Shown: positions 42,187 through 51,600, counted from the first letter of the stretch. The stretch: 64,000 bases of DNA from DAISJI01 sp964559835 (GCA_964559835.1 CAZLJE010000026.1:1-64000); one strand, 5' to 3'. A program made the numbers and translations. Notes: a model not told the origin generated them from the letters alone.

Positions 42187-42330
42187 ATGAAACGGAAATC
42201 GCCGCAAGCCGACGACCGCAGGCCCGAGCACAACATCGACGGTGCAATCATTCGTCAAATTCCCGCCTTAGACGATCCGTCCTTTCGCAACTTACGCCTT
42301 CCAAGAACCGCGAAACCAGGCGGGAAATGA
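42187..42330 (+). CDS. Possible 47-residue protein overlapping rluD
   Basis: ORF MKRKSPQADDRRPEHNIDGA to TAKPGGK, 47 codons and TGA; the last four bases ATGA overlap the rluD start. The overlap suggests translational coupling, but sequence is low in hydrophobics and not recognised. Could be a leader peptide or chance. Confidence 0.4.
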   Translation: MKRKSPQADDRRPEHNIDGAIIRQIPALDDPSFRNLRLPRTAKPGGK

Positions 42331-43325
42331 TTGCGACCGATAATAAGTTTCAAGCGACCACGACCGACGCCGGCCGCCGCCTCGACCAGTTCCTCGTCTC
42401 CAAGCTTCCCGACGTCAGCCGCGCGCGCGTCCAGGAACTCATCGACCAGGAAAAAGTTCTCGTCGACGGCAAGCCCGGCAAGCGCTCTCTGAAGCTGCGC
42501 GGCGGCGAGAAGATCGAGATCCTCTCGCCGGCCGAACGCCCTCCCCTTCGCGCCATCCCCGAGGACATCCCCCTCGACATCGTTTACGAGGACGACGATC
42601 TTGCCGTCATCAACAAACCGGCCGGCATGATGGTCCACGCGGGCGCCGGTGCAACCGACGACGCCCGCAATCGCGGCACACTCGTCAACGCCCTGCTGCA
42701 CCGCTTCGCCACCTTATCCACCGGCGGCGGCGAGGCACGTCCCGGCATCGTGCATCGCCTGGACAAGGAAACCAGCGGCCTCATCGTCGTGGCCAAGAAC
42801 GATCTCGCGCACCGTAAGCTGGCCGAGCAGTTCTCTTCCCGCCGCGTGCACAAGACGTACCTGGCGCTCGTGCGTGGCTGGCCTAAGCGCGAGCGCGGCA
42901 CTGTCGATTTGCCCATCTCGCGGGACGTGCAGCGCCGTACTCGCATGACCACACGCCGCAGTGACGGCCGCGACGCCGTATCGCACTACGAAGTCCGCGA
43001 CAAATTCGAATCGCCTTACGGCAAATTCGCCCTGGTGGCCGTCACCATCGAGACCGGACGCACTCACCAGATCCGGGTGCATCTCTCGTCGCTGGGACAT
43101 CCTGTCGTCGGCGACTCACTTTACGGCGCTCCCAAGACGGAGGTCCCGAGGACGAGAGAAAATGATCTCCCAAATCTCGCCCTGGGAAGAAACTTTCTGC
43201 ACGCCGCCGCCATCGAACTAGAGCAGCCACTCACAGGCAGGCCACTCGTCCTGGAACGGCCATTGCCGCCGGAGCTACAGGCGTTTTTGCAGAGACTTAA
43301 GCACCCGCGCGGACCCGCCGTCTAA
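42327..43325 (+). CDS. rluD: Ribosomal large subunit pseudouridine synthase D
   Basis: 332 residues. N-terminal S4 domain about 17-64 (GRRLDQFLVSKLPDVSRARV), then the pseudouridine synthase domain with catalytic Asp146 in HRLDKETSG. RluA family (RluD-type by S4 domain). C-terminal YEVRDKFESPYGKFALVAVT and HQIRVHLSSLGHPVVGDSLY are conserved. Modifies 23S rRNA helix 69 in E. coli. Confidence 0.94.
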   Translation: MIATDNKFQATTTDAGRRLDQFLVSKLPDVSRARVQELIDQEKVLVDGKPGKRSLKLRGGEKIEILSPAERPPLRAIPEDIPLDIVYEDDDLAVINKPAGMMVHAGAGATDDARNRGTLVNALLHRFATLSTGGGEARPGIVHRLDKETSGLIVVAKNDLAHRKLAEQFSSRRVHKTYLALVRGWPKRERGTVDLPISRDVQRRTRMTTRRSDGRDAVSHYEVRDKFESPYGKFALVAVTIETGRTHQIRVHLSSLGHPVVGDSLYGAPKTEVPRTRENDLPNLALGRNFLHAAAIELEQPLTGRPLVLERPLPPELQAFLQRLKHPRGPAV

Positions 43326-43334
43326 ACAGCTATA

Positions 43335-44477
43335 ATGAAGCTTCCGATGAAACTGTTATCACTCACGATCCTGCTCGGGCTCACTACCACCTTTGCCACC
43401 GCCCAGCAGCAGACGCGTCCGCAGGAACTGCCGTCCGCGCCTTCGGCTACTCTGGAAAAATCCAAACCCGCGCCTCCTCCGCCGCCCGCAGCTGAGCCGC
43501 AGCCCTCGACGCAGCCGCAGGTCCAGCCTCCTCCGGCTCCGAAGGCCAATGCGCCCGAACCGCAGGCAGCGGCCGCACAGGACTCCAAGCCCGCCGAGAC
43601 TGCTAAGTCCAAGGACGACGCACCCGACGACCCTATCACGACGATCAAGAAGAACGTCGAAGAAGTGAACGTCGTCTTCACCGTCACGGATAAGCACGGA
43701 AAGTTCGTCAAGGACCTCCGGAAGGAAGACTTCCGGGTCATCGACGACAACAAGCCCGCGACTCAGATCGTGAGCTTCTCGACGGAAACGAATCTTCCGC
43801 TCCGGGTCGGATTGCTGATCGATGCCAGCAATTCCATCCGCGACCGCTTCCGCTTCGAGCAGGAAGCCGCGACCGAATTCCTGAACCAGATCGTTCGCCC
43901 CAAGTCCGACCGCGCCTTCGTCATCGGCTTCGATACCACCGCCGAGATCACGCAGGATTTCACCGACAACACGGAACTGCTCTCGCGCGGCGTGCGCCAG
44001 TTACGCCCGGGCGGTGGCACGGCGCTTTTCGATGCGCTCTACTTCGCTTGCCGCGACAAGCTCCTGAAGGCCAGCAGCAATACCGGCGCCGTCCGTAAAG
44101 CGATCATCCTCATCAGCGACGGCAACGATAACCAGAGCCGCGTCACCCGCGAAGAAGCAATCGAGATGGCCCAGAAGGCGGAGGTCATCGTCTATACCAT
44201 CAGCACCAACATCAGCGGCGTCAAAGAGCGCGGGGACCGCGTGCTGGAACGCATTTCCGAAGCCACCGGCGGACGCGCCTTCTTCCCGTTCCGGATCCAG
44301 GACGTCGCCGACGCCTTCAGCGCTATTCAGGACGAACTCCGCAGCCAGTACGCGCTCGCCTACAAGCCTGCCGATTTCCGTTCTGACGGACGCTTCCGCA
44401 GCATCGACATCGTCGCCGAGAACAAGAAGAACGTTCACGTCCGCGCCCGCAAGGGGTACTTCGCTCCGAACCAGTAA
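43335..44477 (+). CDS. Secreted VWFA-related acidobacterial protein
   Basis: 380 residues. Signal peptide; then a Pro/Ala/Gln-rich linker (30-95), a short N-terminal domain VNVVFTVTDKHGKFVKDLRK, and a vWA domain with MIDAS DASNS (about 157-161), GGTALFDAL and LISDGNDN. C-terminal YALAYKP...GYFAPNQ matches the acidobacterial VWFA-related family. ATG at 43347 is an alternative start, since TATAAT overlaps the first ATG. Likely metal-dependent protein-binding in the periplasm; partner unknown. Confidence 0.85.
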   Translation: MKLPMKLLSLTILLGLTTTFATAQQQTRPQELPSAPSATLEKSKPAPPPPPAAEPQPSTQPQVQPPPAPKANAPEPQAAAAQDSKPAETAKSKDDAPDDPITTIKKNVEEVNVVFTVTDKHGKFVKDLRKEDFRVIDDNKPATQIVSFSTETNLPLRVGLLIDASNSIRDRFRFEQEAATEFLNQIVRPKSDRAFVIGFDTTAEITQDFTDNTELLSRGVRQLRPGGGTALFDALYFACRDKLLKASSNTGAVRKAIILISDGNDNQSRVTREEAIEMAQKAEVIVYTISTNISGVKERGDRVLERISEATGGRAFFPFRIQDVADAFSAIQDELRSQYALAYKPADFRSDGRFRSIDIVAENKKNVHVRARKGYFAPNQ

Positions 44478-44492
44478 ACTCTCTGACCTGCT

Positions 44493-44861
44493 TCACCGGC
44501 GGGCAGGCTCGAACAGCTCAATCGCATTGCCGTCGGGATCCTCAATTTGAATCTGTTTGCCGCCAGGGCCTACCTCCATTTCATTTCTAAAACGCAGACC
44601 CGCCCCTTTCAGGTCAGCAATGCGCGCTGGCAAATCCTGCACCTGAAGTAGCACACGGCTCCATCCGCCGGGCTCTTGTTGACGGCCATCAGGCATTGGT
44701 CGGGACCCAGATGCCCCAGGACCGCTCAAGATCAACTTGAGGCCGCCAATGGAAACCTGGCCGAAAGCGGGCAGGTTCTGCATGTCCAGATTGAAACCAA
44801 GCGTCTGCGTATAAAACGTGATTGCCCGCTGAACATCTTTGACCTGATACCGAACACCCGC
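44493..44861 (-). pseudogene. Glyoxalase/VOC-family remnant without a start codon
   Basis: The minus frame reads AGVRYQVKDVQRAITFYTQT to IQIEDPDGNAIELFEPARR, nearly a full vicinal-oxygen-chelate domain of ~122 codons. A TAG at 44864-44862 lies just before, and no ATG, GTG or TTG occurs in the first codons. The first ATG (44783) would cut the domain at its first strand. Its 5' end coincides with the 5' end of a broken membrane gene on the other strand. Confidence 0.7.
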
Positions 44862-44862
44862 C

Positions 44863-45006
44863 TATGCAGTTCTGCTGTTCGGCAGCTTTCTGGCCTTGGT
44901 TGGTGGAATCTTGTCAGGGTCGGCGTTTTTTGACTATCCCTTTGTCCGCACTCTCGACCGCGTGGCATGGGCTGCTTGGCTGTGGTTCGCCCGAGCGGAA
45001 GCCTAG
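44863..45006 (+). pseudogene. C-terminal fragment of a membrane protein
   Basis: 48 codons ending TAG: YAVLLFGSFLALVGGILSGS then DYPFVRTLDRVAWAAWLWFA. No start codon in frame; TGA lies five codons upstream. One TM helix and a Trp/Arg-rich amphipathic tail. Broken at the same point as the VOC remnant on the opposite strand. Confidence 0.55.
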
Positions 45007-45427
45007 TTTCTTTTTGCGGCCATTGCGTCCATCCGCCAATGCGTGCCGCGTCCCATAGACGCGACATAAGCTATTTCCGAGCCTCCCGAATCCCTGGCCC
45101 GGGCTTTCTTGTTTCAAAACTACCCGCCCCCTCCACCAGCAGCGGCAGCATCCATCCAATAGCTCATATGTACCGCTGGGACGTCCACGTTAGGGGAAAT
45201 AGCAGGAGCAGCACCCGCGTACCTACATTGGGCAACCAGCTACGGATTTTGCGTGAAATAGCTCCACTTATGATTGATGTTACAGGTAGTTAACAGAGTG
45301 TTGGAATGGCAATCCGGCTGCTCTTGTAAACCGTGCTGAGCACCTCCCGATTTCTGGATGCCGAACCTGGCGCGGAGGCGAGAGGTGCCGGCCTTCGATC
45401 TCTTTGCGCGTCACGACTTTGGGCCCT
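45007..45427. other. Intergenic region upstream of the glycan cluster
   Basis: About 420 bases with no gene seen. Contains short CCTGGCCCGGGC and low-order repeats. Likely holds the promoter of the GT4 gene; a weak TTG start lies at 45404. Confidence 0.4.
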
Positions 45428-46624
45428 ATGCGGATTTGTCTGGTCACTGCGTTTCCTCCCAGCACACAAAGGCTGAATGAATACGGCCTGCACCTGGCGG
45501 AACAGCTTCGCAGCAAGAACACCGACTTCGTCGTCCTCGCCGACCAATATGAGCCCCGCCAGCCCGAGCTTCCCGGTTTTCGGGTCGACCGGTGCTGGAG
45601 CTTCAACGATCTCCGCACGCCTTTTCGCCTGATTTCGGTCGCGCGCAAGCACCGCGCCGACGTGGTCTGGTTCAACCTGGTTTACTCCACCTTCGGCGAC
45701 GATCCGCTGGCCGCGTTCGTCGGTTTAATGGCGCCCGTCCTACTCCGCATCGCGGGCTTCCGCACCCACGTCACCTTGCACCACCTGATGGAAAACGTGG
45801 AGTTGCGCCACGCCGACATTCGCTTCCCGCGCCTCTACCTCTGGGCCGGATCGATCGCCACTCGCTACCTCCTGATGGCGCACCAGGTATCGACGCTGAC
45901 CGAGCAGTACCGCCGCGTCCTGATGGACCGCTACCATGCGCCGAACATCAACGTTCGCCGCCACGGCATCCTCGGCGCGCAACCGGTTCCGCCGGACTTC
46001 TCGCTGCGCGCGAGCGAGTTCCGCATCCTTGCCTTCGGAAAGTTCGGGCGCTACAAGCGTCTCGAGCCGATGATCGACGCGTTCCAGTTGGTCCGCCGCG
46101 AAGTACCGAACGCGAAGCTGGTGATCGCCGGACAAGACCATCCCAATCGCCCCGGCTACATGGCCGGATTGGCCGAGAAGTACCGCGGCGACGACGCCAT
46201 GGAGTTCCTCGGCTATGTTCCCGAGGCCGACCTTCCGCGCGTCTTCGGGCGCTGCAACGTGGCGGTGCTGCCGTATTCGTCTTCCGGCGGACCCAGCGGC
46301 GTTGCGCACCAGGCGGCGCAGTTCGGATTGCCGCTCGTCGGCTCCGACATCGAAGATGTCCGCATCATCGCCCGCGAGGAAGACCTCGCGCTGGATTTTT
46401 ACCGTCCTGATGACGTCAACGACCTGGCTTCGAAGCTGATCGCGCTCGCGAACGATCCCGCGCGTGAACGCCGCATGGCCGAACAAAACTACCGGGCAGC
46501 ACTGGCGATGACCATGCCGCACATTGTGGGGCAGTATCTCGCCGACTTTGCCGCCAAACGCACCGACGATATGCCGAACCATGCCATCGTCGTGCCTGAG
46601 GAAGAACCGCGGGCGGCAGCCTAG
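45428..46624 (+). CDS. Glycosyltransferase, family 4 (GT-B)
   Basis: 398 residues from ATG 45428 (MRICLVTAFPPSTQRLNEYG); a TTG eight codons upstream is possible. GT-B fold: N-terminal Rossmann half, then C-terminal donor half with FRILAFGKFGRYKRLEPMID, VIAGQD, and VAVLPYSSSGGPSGVAHQAA. Transfers sugar from an NDP-sugar in envelope or exopolysaccharide synthesis. First gene of a three-gene cluster. Confidence 0.88.
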   Translation: MRICLVTAFPPSTQRLNEYGLHLAEQLRSKNTDFVVLADQYEPRQPELPGFRVDRCWSFNDLRTPFRLISVARKHRADVVWFNLVYSTFGDDPLAAFVGLMAPVLLRIAGFRTHVTLHHLMENVELRHADIRFPRLYLWAGSIATRYLLMAHQVSTLTEQYRRVLMDRYHAPNINVRRHGILGAQPVPPDFSLRASEFRILAFGKFGRYKRLEPMIDAFQLVRREVPNAKLVIAGQDHPNRPGYMAGLAEKYRGDDAMEFLGYVPEADLPRVFGRCNVAVLPYSSSGGPSGVAHQAAQFGLPLVGSDIEDVRIIAREEDLALDFYRPDDVNDLASKLIALANDPARERRMAEQNYRAALAMTMPHIVGQYLADFAAKRTDDMPNHAIVVPEEEPRAAA

Positions 46625-46662
46625 CGGTCGAAGACAACAAGTAAGGGGGCCGAACCTAAGGT

Positions 46663-47475
46663 ATGGCGCGCGTACGGTATTCGATCGTAGTTCCCGCTTT
46701 TAATGAGGAACGGCGCATTGCGACCACTCTCGATTGCCTGCTCCAGCACTTTGAGGAGCGGGCGGCGAGGCTGGAAATTCTGGTGGTGGACGATGGTTCG
46801 ACCGACCGCACGTCGGACATCGTCATGTGGTACCGCCGCAAGACTTATCGCGTGAAGCTGCTCCAGGTGCCGCATGGCGGCAAGGGCGCCGCCGTTCGCC
46901 ACGGCGTCAGCCATGCGCACGGCGAGTACATCTTCCTCTGCGACGCCGACCTGAAAGATGGTGTCTCACAACTCGCAAAGCTGGAGACGGCGCTTCTGCG
47001 CGGCGCCGATGTCGCCATCGGCTCGCGCTGGATCAATCCTGGTCCCCACGCCAATCCGCAGCCACTGTATCGCCGCGTCTCCAGCCGCGTGTTCAACCTC
47101 TGTGCCCACAACCTGCTCGGCTTGGAGTTCAAGGACACGCAGTGCGGCATGAAGGCGTTCACACGCGACGCCGCGCAGGCCCTCTTCGAGCACCAGAGCA
47201 TCGACGGGTGGGGCTTCGATCCCGAACTGTTGCTCATCGCCCGCCGCTTCGGATTCCGCGTCACCGAGGTCCCGATCGAACTGAATCACGACTACGCTAC
47301 TTCGCGCTTCCGTCCGTTCCGGGACGGCATCAGCACCTTCACCGAACTGTTCTCCATCGTGGTTCGCGACGCCGTTGGCGCTTATCCACGGGCCGTGAAA
47401 GCTCCGACGGTCGTGCTTCCGGCGGCAACATCCGAAGTTCCTGCTATCGCGGAATCCGGGCAGGAGGCCGCGTAA
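46663..47475 (+). CDS. Glycosyltransferase family 2, dolichyl/polyprenyl-phosphate sugar synthase-like
   Basis: 270 residues. GT-A fold: YSIVVPAFNEERRIATTLD, VVDDGSTDRT, CDADL (Asp94, Asp96), then KDTQCGMKAFTRDAAQALFE, typical of DPG-synthase-like GT2 enzymes that load sugars on polyprenyl phosphate. No C-terminal TM. The TAA stop overlaps the next ATG (TAATG), showing coupling. Confidence 0.9.
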   Translation: MARVRYSIVVPAFNEERRIATTLDCLLQHFEERAARLEILVVDDGSTDRTSDIVMWYRRKTYRVKLLQVPHGGKGAAVRHGVSHAHGEYIFLCDADLKDGVSQLAKLETALLRGADVAIGSRWINPGPHANPQPLYRRVSSRVFNLCAHNLLGLEFKDTQCGMKAFTRDAAQALFEHQSIDGWGFDPELLLIARRFGFRVTEVPIELNHDYATSRFRPFRDGISTFTELFSIVVRDAVGAYPRAVKAPTVVLPAATSEVPAIAESGQEAA

Positions 47476-48443
47476 TGACGATGAAGCGGCTCATCGTGAA
47501 TGCCGACGACTTCGGCATGACTCCGGGCGTCAATCGCGCCGTCATGGAAGCCCATCGCAACGGCATCCTGACCTCGACTACGCTTATGGTCACCGGCGCC
47601 GCTGCCCAAGAAGCTATGCGATTGGCGATGGAAGCCAAGACGCTGGATGTCGGCTGCCATATCGTGCTGCTTGAGGGCACGCCCATCCTGAACGCAAATG
47701 AGATCCCGTCACTGGCAACAAGAGCGCCCGATGGGACCACGCGCTTCCGCCGCGGCTTTGGCACTTTCATCAAGGCGGCGCTCACCGGTCGCCTGCACGG
47801 CGAGGACATCTACCGCGAGGCCAAGGCGCAGATCACGCGCTTGCAGGACGCCGGTCTTGACGTCCTCCATATCGACACGCACAAGCACGCGCACGTATTT
47901 CCCAGCGTCTTCCGGCCGCTGCTGCGCGCGGCGGTCGATTGCGGCGTTCGCGCCGTCCGCAACCCGTTCGAGCCAGCGCGCGCAATGGCCTGGAGCAACG
48001 CATGGCGCCGTCGCGACCTCTGGTCGCGCTACGTACCCGTGCGCGCTCTGCGAGCTTTCTCGCAGGCGTTCCAGCTCGAGTGCCACAATCTTGGGCTCGC
48101 TACGCCCGAAGGCACTTTCGGCATTACGCTGACCGGCTTTGCCGACCGGGGGTCCTTCCTCGATCTGCTCAACCGCGTTCCCGAAGGCACATGGGAACTG
48201 CTCTGCCATCCTGCCTACGAGGATGAATTGTGGCTGGAGCTCGGGCCGCGTGCGGGCTCGGGCACGCGCGAACTGGACCTGCTGCTATCGCCGGCCGTGC
48301 GCGACTGCGTCCGCGATAACGGTATCGTACTAACCTCGTACAACGACCTCTACGCCGGCACGCGCGCTGCAACCGCCGCCGCAACCGTCACACCGTCCCT
48401 CGCCGATTCGGCGCTCGGAGACATCGCCGCCTCCGTGATGTAA
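47475..48443 (+). CDS. ChbG/HpnK-type deacetylase (YdjC family)
   Basis: 322 residues from ATG 47475 that overlaps the preceding stop. The family motif IVNADDFGM (Asp11, Asp12) and the metal ligands His62 and HIDTHKHAH (His136, His138) are present. HpnK family members deacetylate sugars during hopanoid synthesis; ChbG acts on chitooligosaccharides. Neighbouring glycosyltransferases suggest a lipid-linked or envelope sugar as substrate. The stop codon lies in a palindromic repeat. Confidence 0.88.
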   Translation: MTMKRLIVNADDFGMTPGVNRAVMEAHRNGILTSTTLMVTGAAAQEAMRLAMEAKTLDVGCHIVLLEGTPILNANEIPSLATRAPDGTTRFRRGFGTFIKAALTGRLHGEDIYREAKAQITRLQDAGLDVLHIDTHKHAHVFPSVFRPLLRAAVDCGVRAVRNPFEPARAMAWSNAWRRRDLWSRYVPVRALRAFSQAFQLECHNLGLATPEGTFGITLTGFADRGSFLDLLNRVPEGTWELLCHPAYEDELWLELGPRAGSGTRELDLLLSPAVRDCVRDNGIVLTSYNDLYAGTRAATAAATVTPSLADSALGDIAASVM

Positions 48444-48484
48444 CGCAGGCGTCTCGCCTGCCACGTAGCACCGGCGTCTCGCAA
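48441..48484 (+). repeat. Palindromic element (GGCGTCTCGCC) at deacetylase stop
   Basis: TAACGCAGGCGTCTCGCCTG then CCACG starts with the stop codon of the deacetylase gene; perfect GCAGGCG-TCT-CGCCTGC hairpin at 48445-48461. A partial second copy CCGGCGTCTCGC at 48471. Confidence 0.85.
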
Positions 48485-48563
48485 CTCCGCGACTGACCAG
48501 GCGCCGAGGAACACGCCGCCGGCATCGGCGCGGTCCTTGCCCGGATGTCGGACAGGGAGACTC

Positions 48564-50009
48564 TTACAGTCCCGCGACCTTCGCCGGGGCAGCGGCTGCC
48601 GGTTTCTGCGGCGTCCCGAAATACTTCGCCGGGTTCGCCTTCATCTCCGGCATCGCGGCGAACGGTTTGCTGTAGTCGTTGCGGGCGTTCCAGAATAAGA
48701 AGCCATTGCCGGAGTGCGCCTTGGCTACCGCGACCTGCGTCTCGATGTAGGTCGGCGAATAACTTGGCGTGCGCCATCCGAAGGCCTGCAGCCACGGACG
48801 CAGCACCACGCCGGTGCCGGTCGTCACCTTGGCGAAGCGGTCCATCGACTCGCCGATAAAGTGCTCGGGCGCATCGCCCGGGACCTTGTAGCCGTCCATG
48901 CCGTAAAAGTGCGACGGGTAGATCATCGGCGACATCACGTCGCAATTCTTCGCCATGTTGGGGATGTCCTGGCCGGTGTGGGCGAGGTCCACGTTGCGCT
49001 GCCACGCCATCACGCCGAACACATCGATCGAGAACAGGTCGCCGGTGGGATGGATCTTCGCATACGCCTTCGACAGGAAGTCCGTGATCACGTCCGTACG
49101 CTGCCACTGCGGATGCGTGGCTTCGTACTGGAACTTCGCGTCCTTCTGGTCGCCCTCCGCCGGGAAGCGGACGTAGTCGAACTGGATCTCGTCTACGCCG
49201 CCCTCGATGGCTTTCATCGCGAGCGCGATGTTGTAGTTCTGAACTTCGACATGCGACGGGTCGGTCCAGACGAGCTTTCCGTTTTCCTTCCACGCAGCCT
49301 TGTCGCGCCGCGACTGCACCGCCAGTTCGGGATGCTTGGTCACCAGGCGCTCATCGCGGAAGATCGCGATGCGAGCAATGACGTGCAGGTCCTGCTGGTG
49401 CATCCAGCGCACCAACTTTGCCAGGTTCGGAATGTCCGGGCGGCTCGTGTTCGGGTTCAACGGGTTGTTGAACGGAATGCCGATGCTGCCGTCGGAATCC
49501 TTGACATCGAAGACGACGGCGTTGCCGCCCGAGGCCTTCCAACGCTTGATGAGTTCCTGTCCGTTGCGGCTGCCGGCCATCGTGTGGGTCAGGTAGATGG
49601 CGCGCACTTCCGCATCCTTTGCCATCGTCCTCGGCTTCTCCACGATCGGGCCATCCATGCCTGGGATCACGAGCGTTTCACCCGGCTTCGGCCAGTCGCC
49701 CTTGATCTTGCCCTGGTTGGCTTCACGGACAGCGCCGAGGAACTCCGCGTTCGTCATGAAGCGGCTGTCGGCCCAGAATTTCCGGATGAGCGTGTGCGTG
49801 CTGTCGCCCTTCTGCACCGGGTAGAGCACGGTGCCGGGCGCGGGCTGTGGCGTTGTGGATGGCGGCGGCGCGGGCTTCTTGTCGTCGGCCGCAACCTTCG
49901 TGGTTGGCTGTGCCGCGGCGGGCTTTGACCAGGGCAAAGCCACCACAGCTACGACGATTAAAAGGACGATACCACCGAGAATTGCGCTGAGAGGGCCGAC
50001 ACGATGCAT
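48564..50009 (-). CDS. Membrane-anchored LysM/GH-like (DUF4015) protein
   Basis: 481 residues. N-terminal TM (residues 10-27), Pro-rich linker, LysM-like motif (LYPVQKGDSTHTLIRKFWAD ... WPKPGETLVIPG), then a TIM-barrel-like domain (AIYLTHTMAGSRNGQELIKR; VVFDVKDSDGSIG; VDEIQFDYVRFP with acidic residues; LFSIDVFGVMAWQ; PWLQAFGW). Matches putative glycoside hydrolase DUF4015. Probably periplasmic, bound to peptidoglycan; enzyme activity not established. Confidence 0.85.
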   Translation of the reverse strand: MHRVGPLSAILGGIVLLIVVAVVALPWSKPAAAQPTTKVAADDKKPAPPPSTTPQPAPGTVLYPVQKGDSTHTLIRKFWADSRFMTNAEFLGAVREANQGKIKGDWPKPGETLVIPGMDGPIVEKPRTMAKDAEVRAIYLTHTMAGSRNGQELIKRWKASGGNAVVFDVKDSDGSIGIPFNNPLNPNTSRPDIPNLAKLVRWMHQQDLHVIARIAIFRDERLVTKHPELAVQSRRDKAAWKENGKLVWTDPSHVEVQNYNIALAMKAIEGGVDEIQFDYVRFPAEGDQKDAKFQYEATHPQWQRTDVITDFLSKAYAKIHPTGDLFSIDVFGVMAWQRNVDLAHTGQDIPNMAKNCDVMSPMIYPSHFYGMDGYKVPGDAPEHFIGESMDRFAKVTTGTGVVLRPWLQAFGWRTPSYSPTYIETQVAVAKAHSGNGFLFWNARNDYSKPFAAMPEMKANPAKYFGTPQKPAAAAPAKVAGL

Positions 50010-50354
50010 GGGTTTTCGCGATCCAGAGCTGGAATGCGACCGATAGTAGCACGATTTTTCTGTCGGTCCCGTACCGCCGGTGATGCATCCTTGGTCACCT
50101 CCAGCAGCTCTGGTTTCATTCGGTTACACGCGAAAGTCCATCCCGGCGACGAAGGTTTTCCACAGGCTCGCCGTGCTGCACGAGTGAGGCATAGCTGCAT
50201 CTAATCCAGTGGTGAGGATGAAAATCGCAAGCCCAGTTGCGGGGTTCGAGGAGCGTTTACTCCTCTGCAAACAACTCCGGAGTGCGATTTCTCCATCTAC
50301 ACTGACATTCTCGGCCTCTGCGCCGCGCAGGGACCCGCGTGGAAGTTGGTACTC
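50010..50354. other. Intergenic region, no gene recognised
   Basis: Divergent spacer of about 345 bases. A small hairpin GAGGAG/CTCCTC at 50248-50265. No ORF with credible start or known RNA seen. Confidence 0.4.
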
Positions 50355-51512
50355 ATGAGAACCGGTCTAAATGCCGCACTGGATCCGACTCGGCGTAGTG
50401 GCGACGCGCAGGACTTTGAAGCGCAGTTGCGCCGTCGCATCGTCGGTCAGGATGCCGCCCTCGAAAAAGTGGCGGAGATCTACCAGATGTTCCTGGCTGG
50501 CCTGAACCCGCCGTCCCGTCCGGTGGGCAACTTGCTGTTTCTCGGACCCACGGGCTCGGGCAAGACCAGGGTGGTCGAGTCGGTCGCGGAAGCCCTGTTC
50601 GGCGATACCCGCGCTTGCATCAAGATCGACTGCGCCGAGTTCCAGCACTCGCACGAGATCGCCAAACTGATCGGTTCGCCCCCGGGCTACCTCGGACACC
50701 GCGAGACTCACCCGCTGTTGACGCAGGAGGCGCTCAACCAGTGGCATACCGAGAAACTGAAGCTGTCGTTGCTGCTTTTCGACGAGATCGAGAAAGCATC
50801 GGACGCGCTCTGGCAGTTGCTGCTCGGCATCCTCGATAAGGCAACGCTCACGCTCGGCGATAACCGCCGGGTCGACATGTCGAACTGCATCATCTTTATG
50901 ACCTCGAACCTGGGCGCTACCGAGATGAACGACATGATCATGGGCGGCATGGGGTTCGCACAGAAGCCGTTCGAGATCGACAACAAGTTCGACGAGAAGA
51001 TCAACCGCGCGGCCGTAGAAGCCGCGCGGCGCAAGTTCTCCCCCGAGTTCATGAACCGCATCGACAAGGTGGTGGTCTTCAAGACGCTGCGCCCGGAGCA
51101 CCTCGAGCAGATTCTTGAGATCGAACTTGGCATGGTGCAACAGCGCATCCTCCAGGCCACCGGCAACAACCAGTTCGTTTTCTCGTGCACGAAGAAGGTC
51201 AAGGAATTCCTGCTGTCGGAAGGTACGGACGCGAAGTACGGCGCACGGCACCTGAAGCGTGCTATCGAACGGTTCGTAGTCTTTCCGCTGGCAAACCTGG
51301 TTGCGACGGGACAGGTCAAGCTGGGCGATTTCATCCGCATCGATATTGGCGCGGAACGGAGCATGACCTTCACGAAAGAAGCCGAGGGCGCGCTCGTGCC
51401 GGTACTGCTGGAGAAGTACGGCCCGGAGTTCACCAACGCCGCCGCGGCCAAAGCCGGACGCGGGGCCGGCGGCCGGCGTGACGCAGGCGCTTCTTCCCTG
51501 CTCGACAAGTAG
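50355..51512 (+). CDS. Stand-alone Clp-type AAA+ ATPase (ClpA/B D2-like or ClpX-like)
   Basis: 385 residues from ATG 50355. One AAA+ domain with Walker A GPTGSGKT (64-71), Walker B LLLFDEIEK (Asp143, Glu144), TSNLGA sensor-1 and a GARHLKRAIE sensor-2. The C-terminal small domain fits ClpA/B D2 (EFMNRIDKVVVFKTLRPEHL). No N domain, no zinc finger, and no first AAA domain. The position of the ClpP-docking IGF/IGL loop has MGGMGFAQKPF, which may or may not work. Role unknown: chaperone or unfoldase. Confidence 0.85.
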   Translation: MRTGLNAALDPTRRSGDAQDFEAQLRRRIVGQDAALEKVAEIYQMFLAGLNPPSRPVGNLLFLGPTGSGKTRVVESVAEALFGDTRACIKIDCAEFQHSHEIAKLIGSPPGYLGHRETHPLLTQEALNQWHTEKLKLSLLLFDEIEKASDALWQLLLGILDKATLTLGDNRRVDMSNCIIFMTSNLGATEMNDMIMGGMGFAQKPFEIDNKFDEKINRAAVEAARRKFSPEFMNRIDKVVVFKTLRPEHLEQILEIELGMVQQRILQATGNNQFVFSCTKKVKEFLLSEGTDAKYGARHLKRAIERFVVFPLANLVATGQVKLGDFIRIDIGAERSMTFTKEAEGALVPVLLEKYGPEFTNAAAAKAGRGAGGRRDAGASSLLDK

Positions 51513-51532
51513 ACATTGATCGACGCTCGCGA

Positions 51533-51559
51533 AAACGCCGCGCTCTGTGCGCGGCGTTT
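51533..51559 (+). terminator. Rho-independent terminator of the AAA+ gene
   Basis: Perfect 11-bp stem AAACGCCGCGC / GCGCGGCGTTT with a TCTGT loop, followed by GTATTTGCGTTT. Lies 20 bases after the AAA+ stop. Confidence 0.85.
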
Positions 51560-51600
51560 GTATTTGCGTTTCCTTGAGCCTTGAACCGTGAGCCTTGCGA

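Noticed and set aside
46827..47474. N-terminal 216-codon extension of the ChbG/HpnK ORF
   Set aside because: Overlaps the GT2 gene in another frame; real start is the ATG at 47475 that overlaps the GT2 stop.
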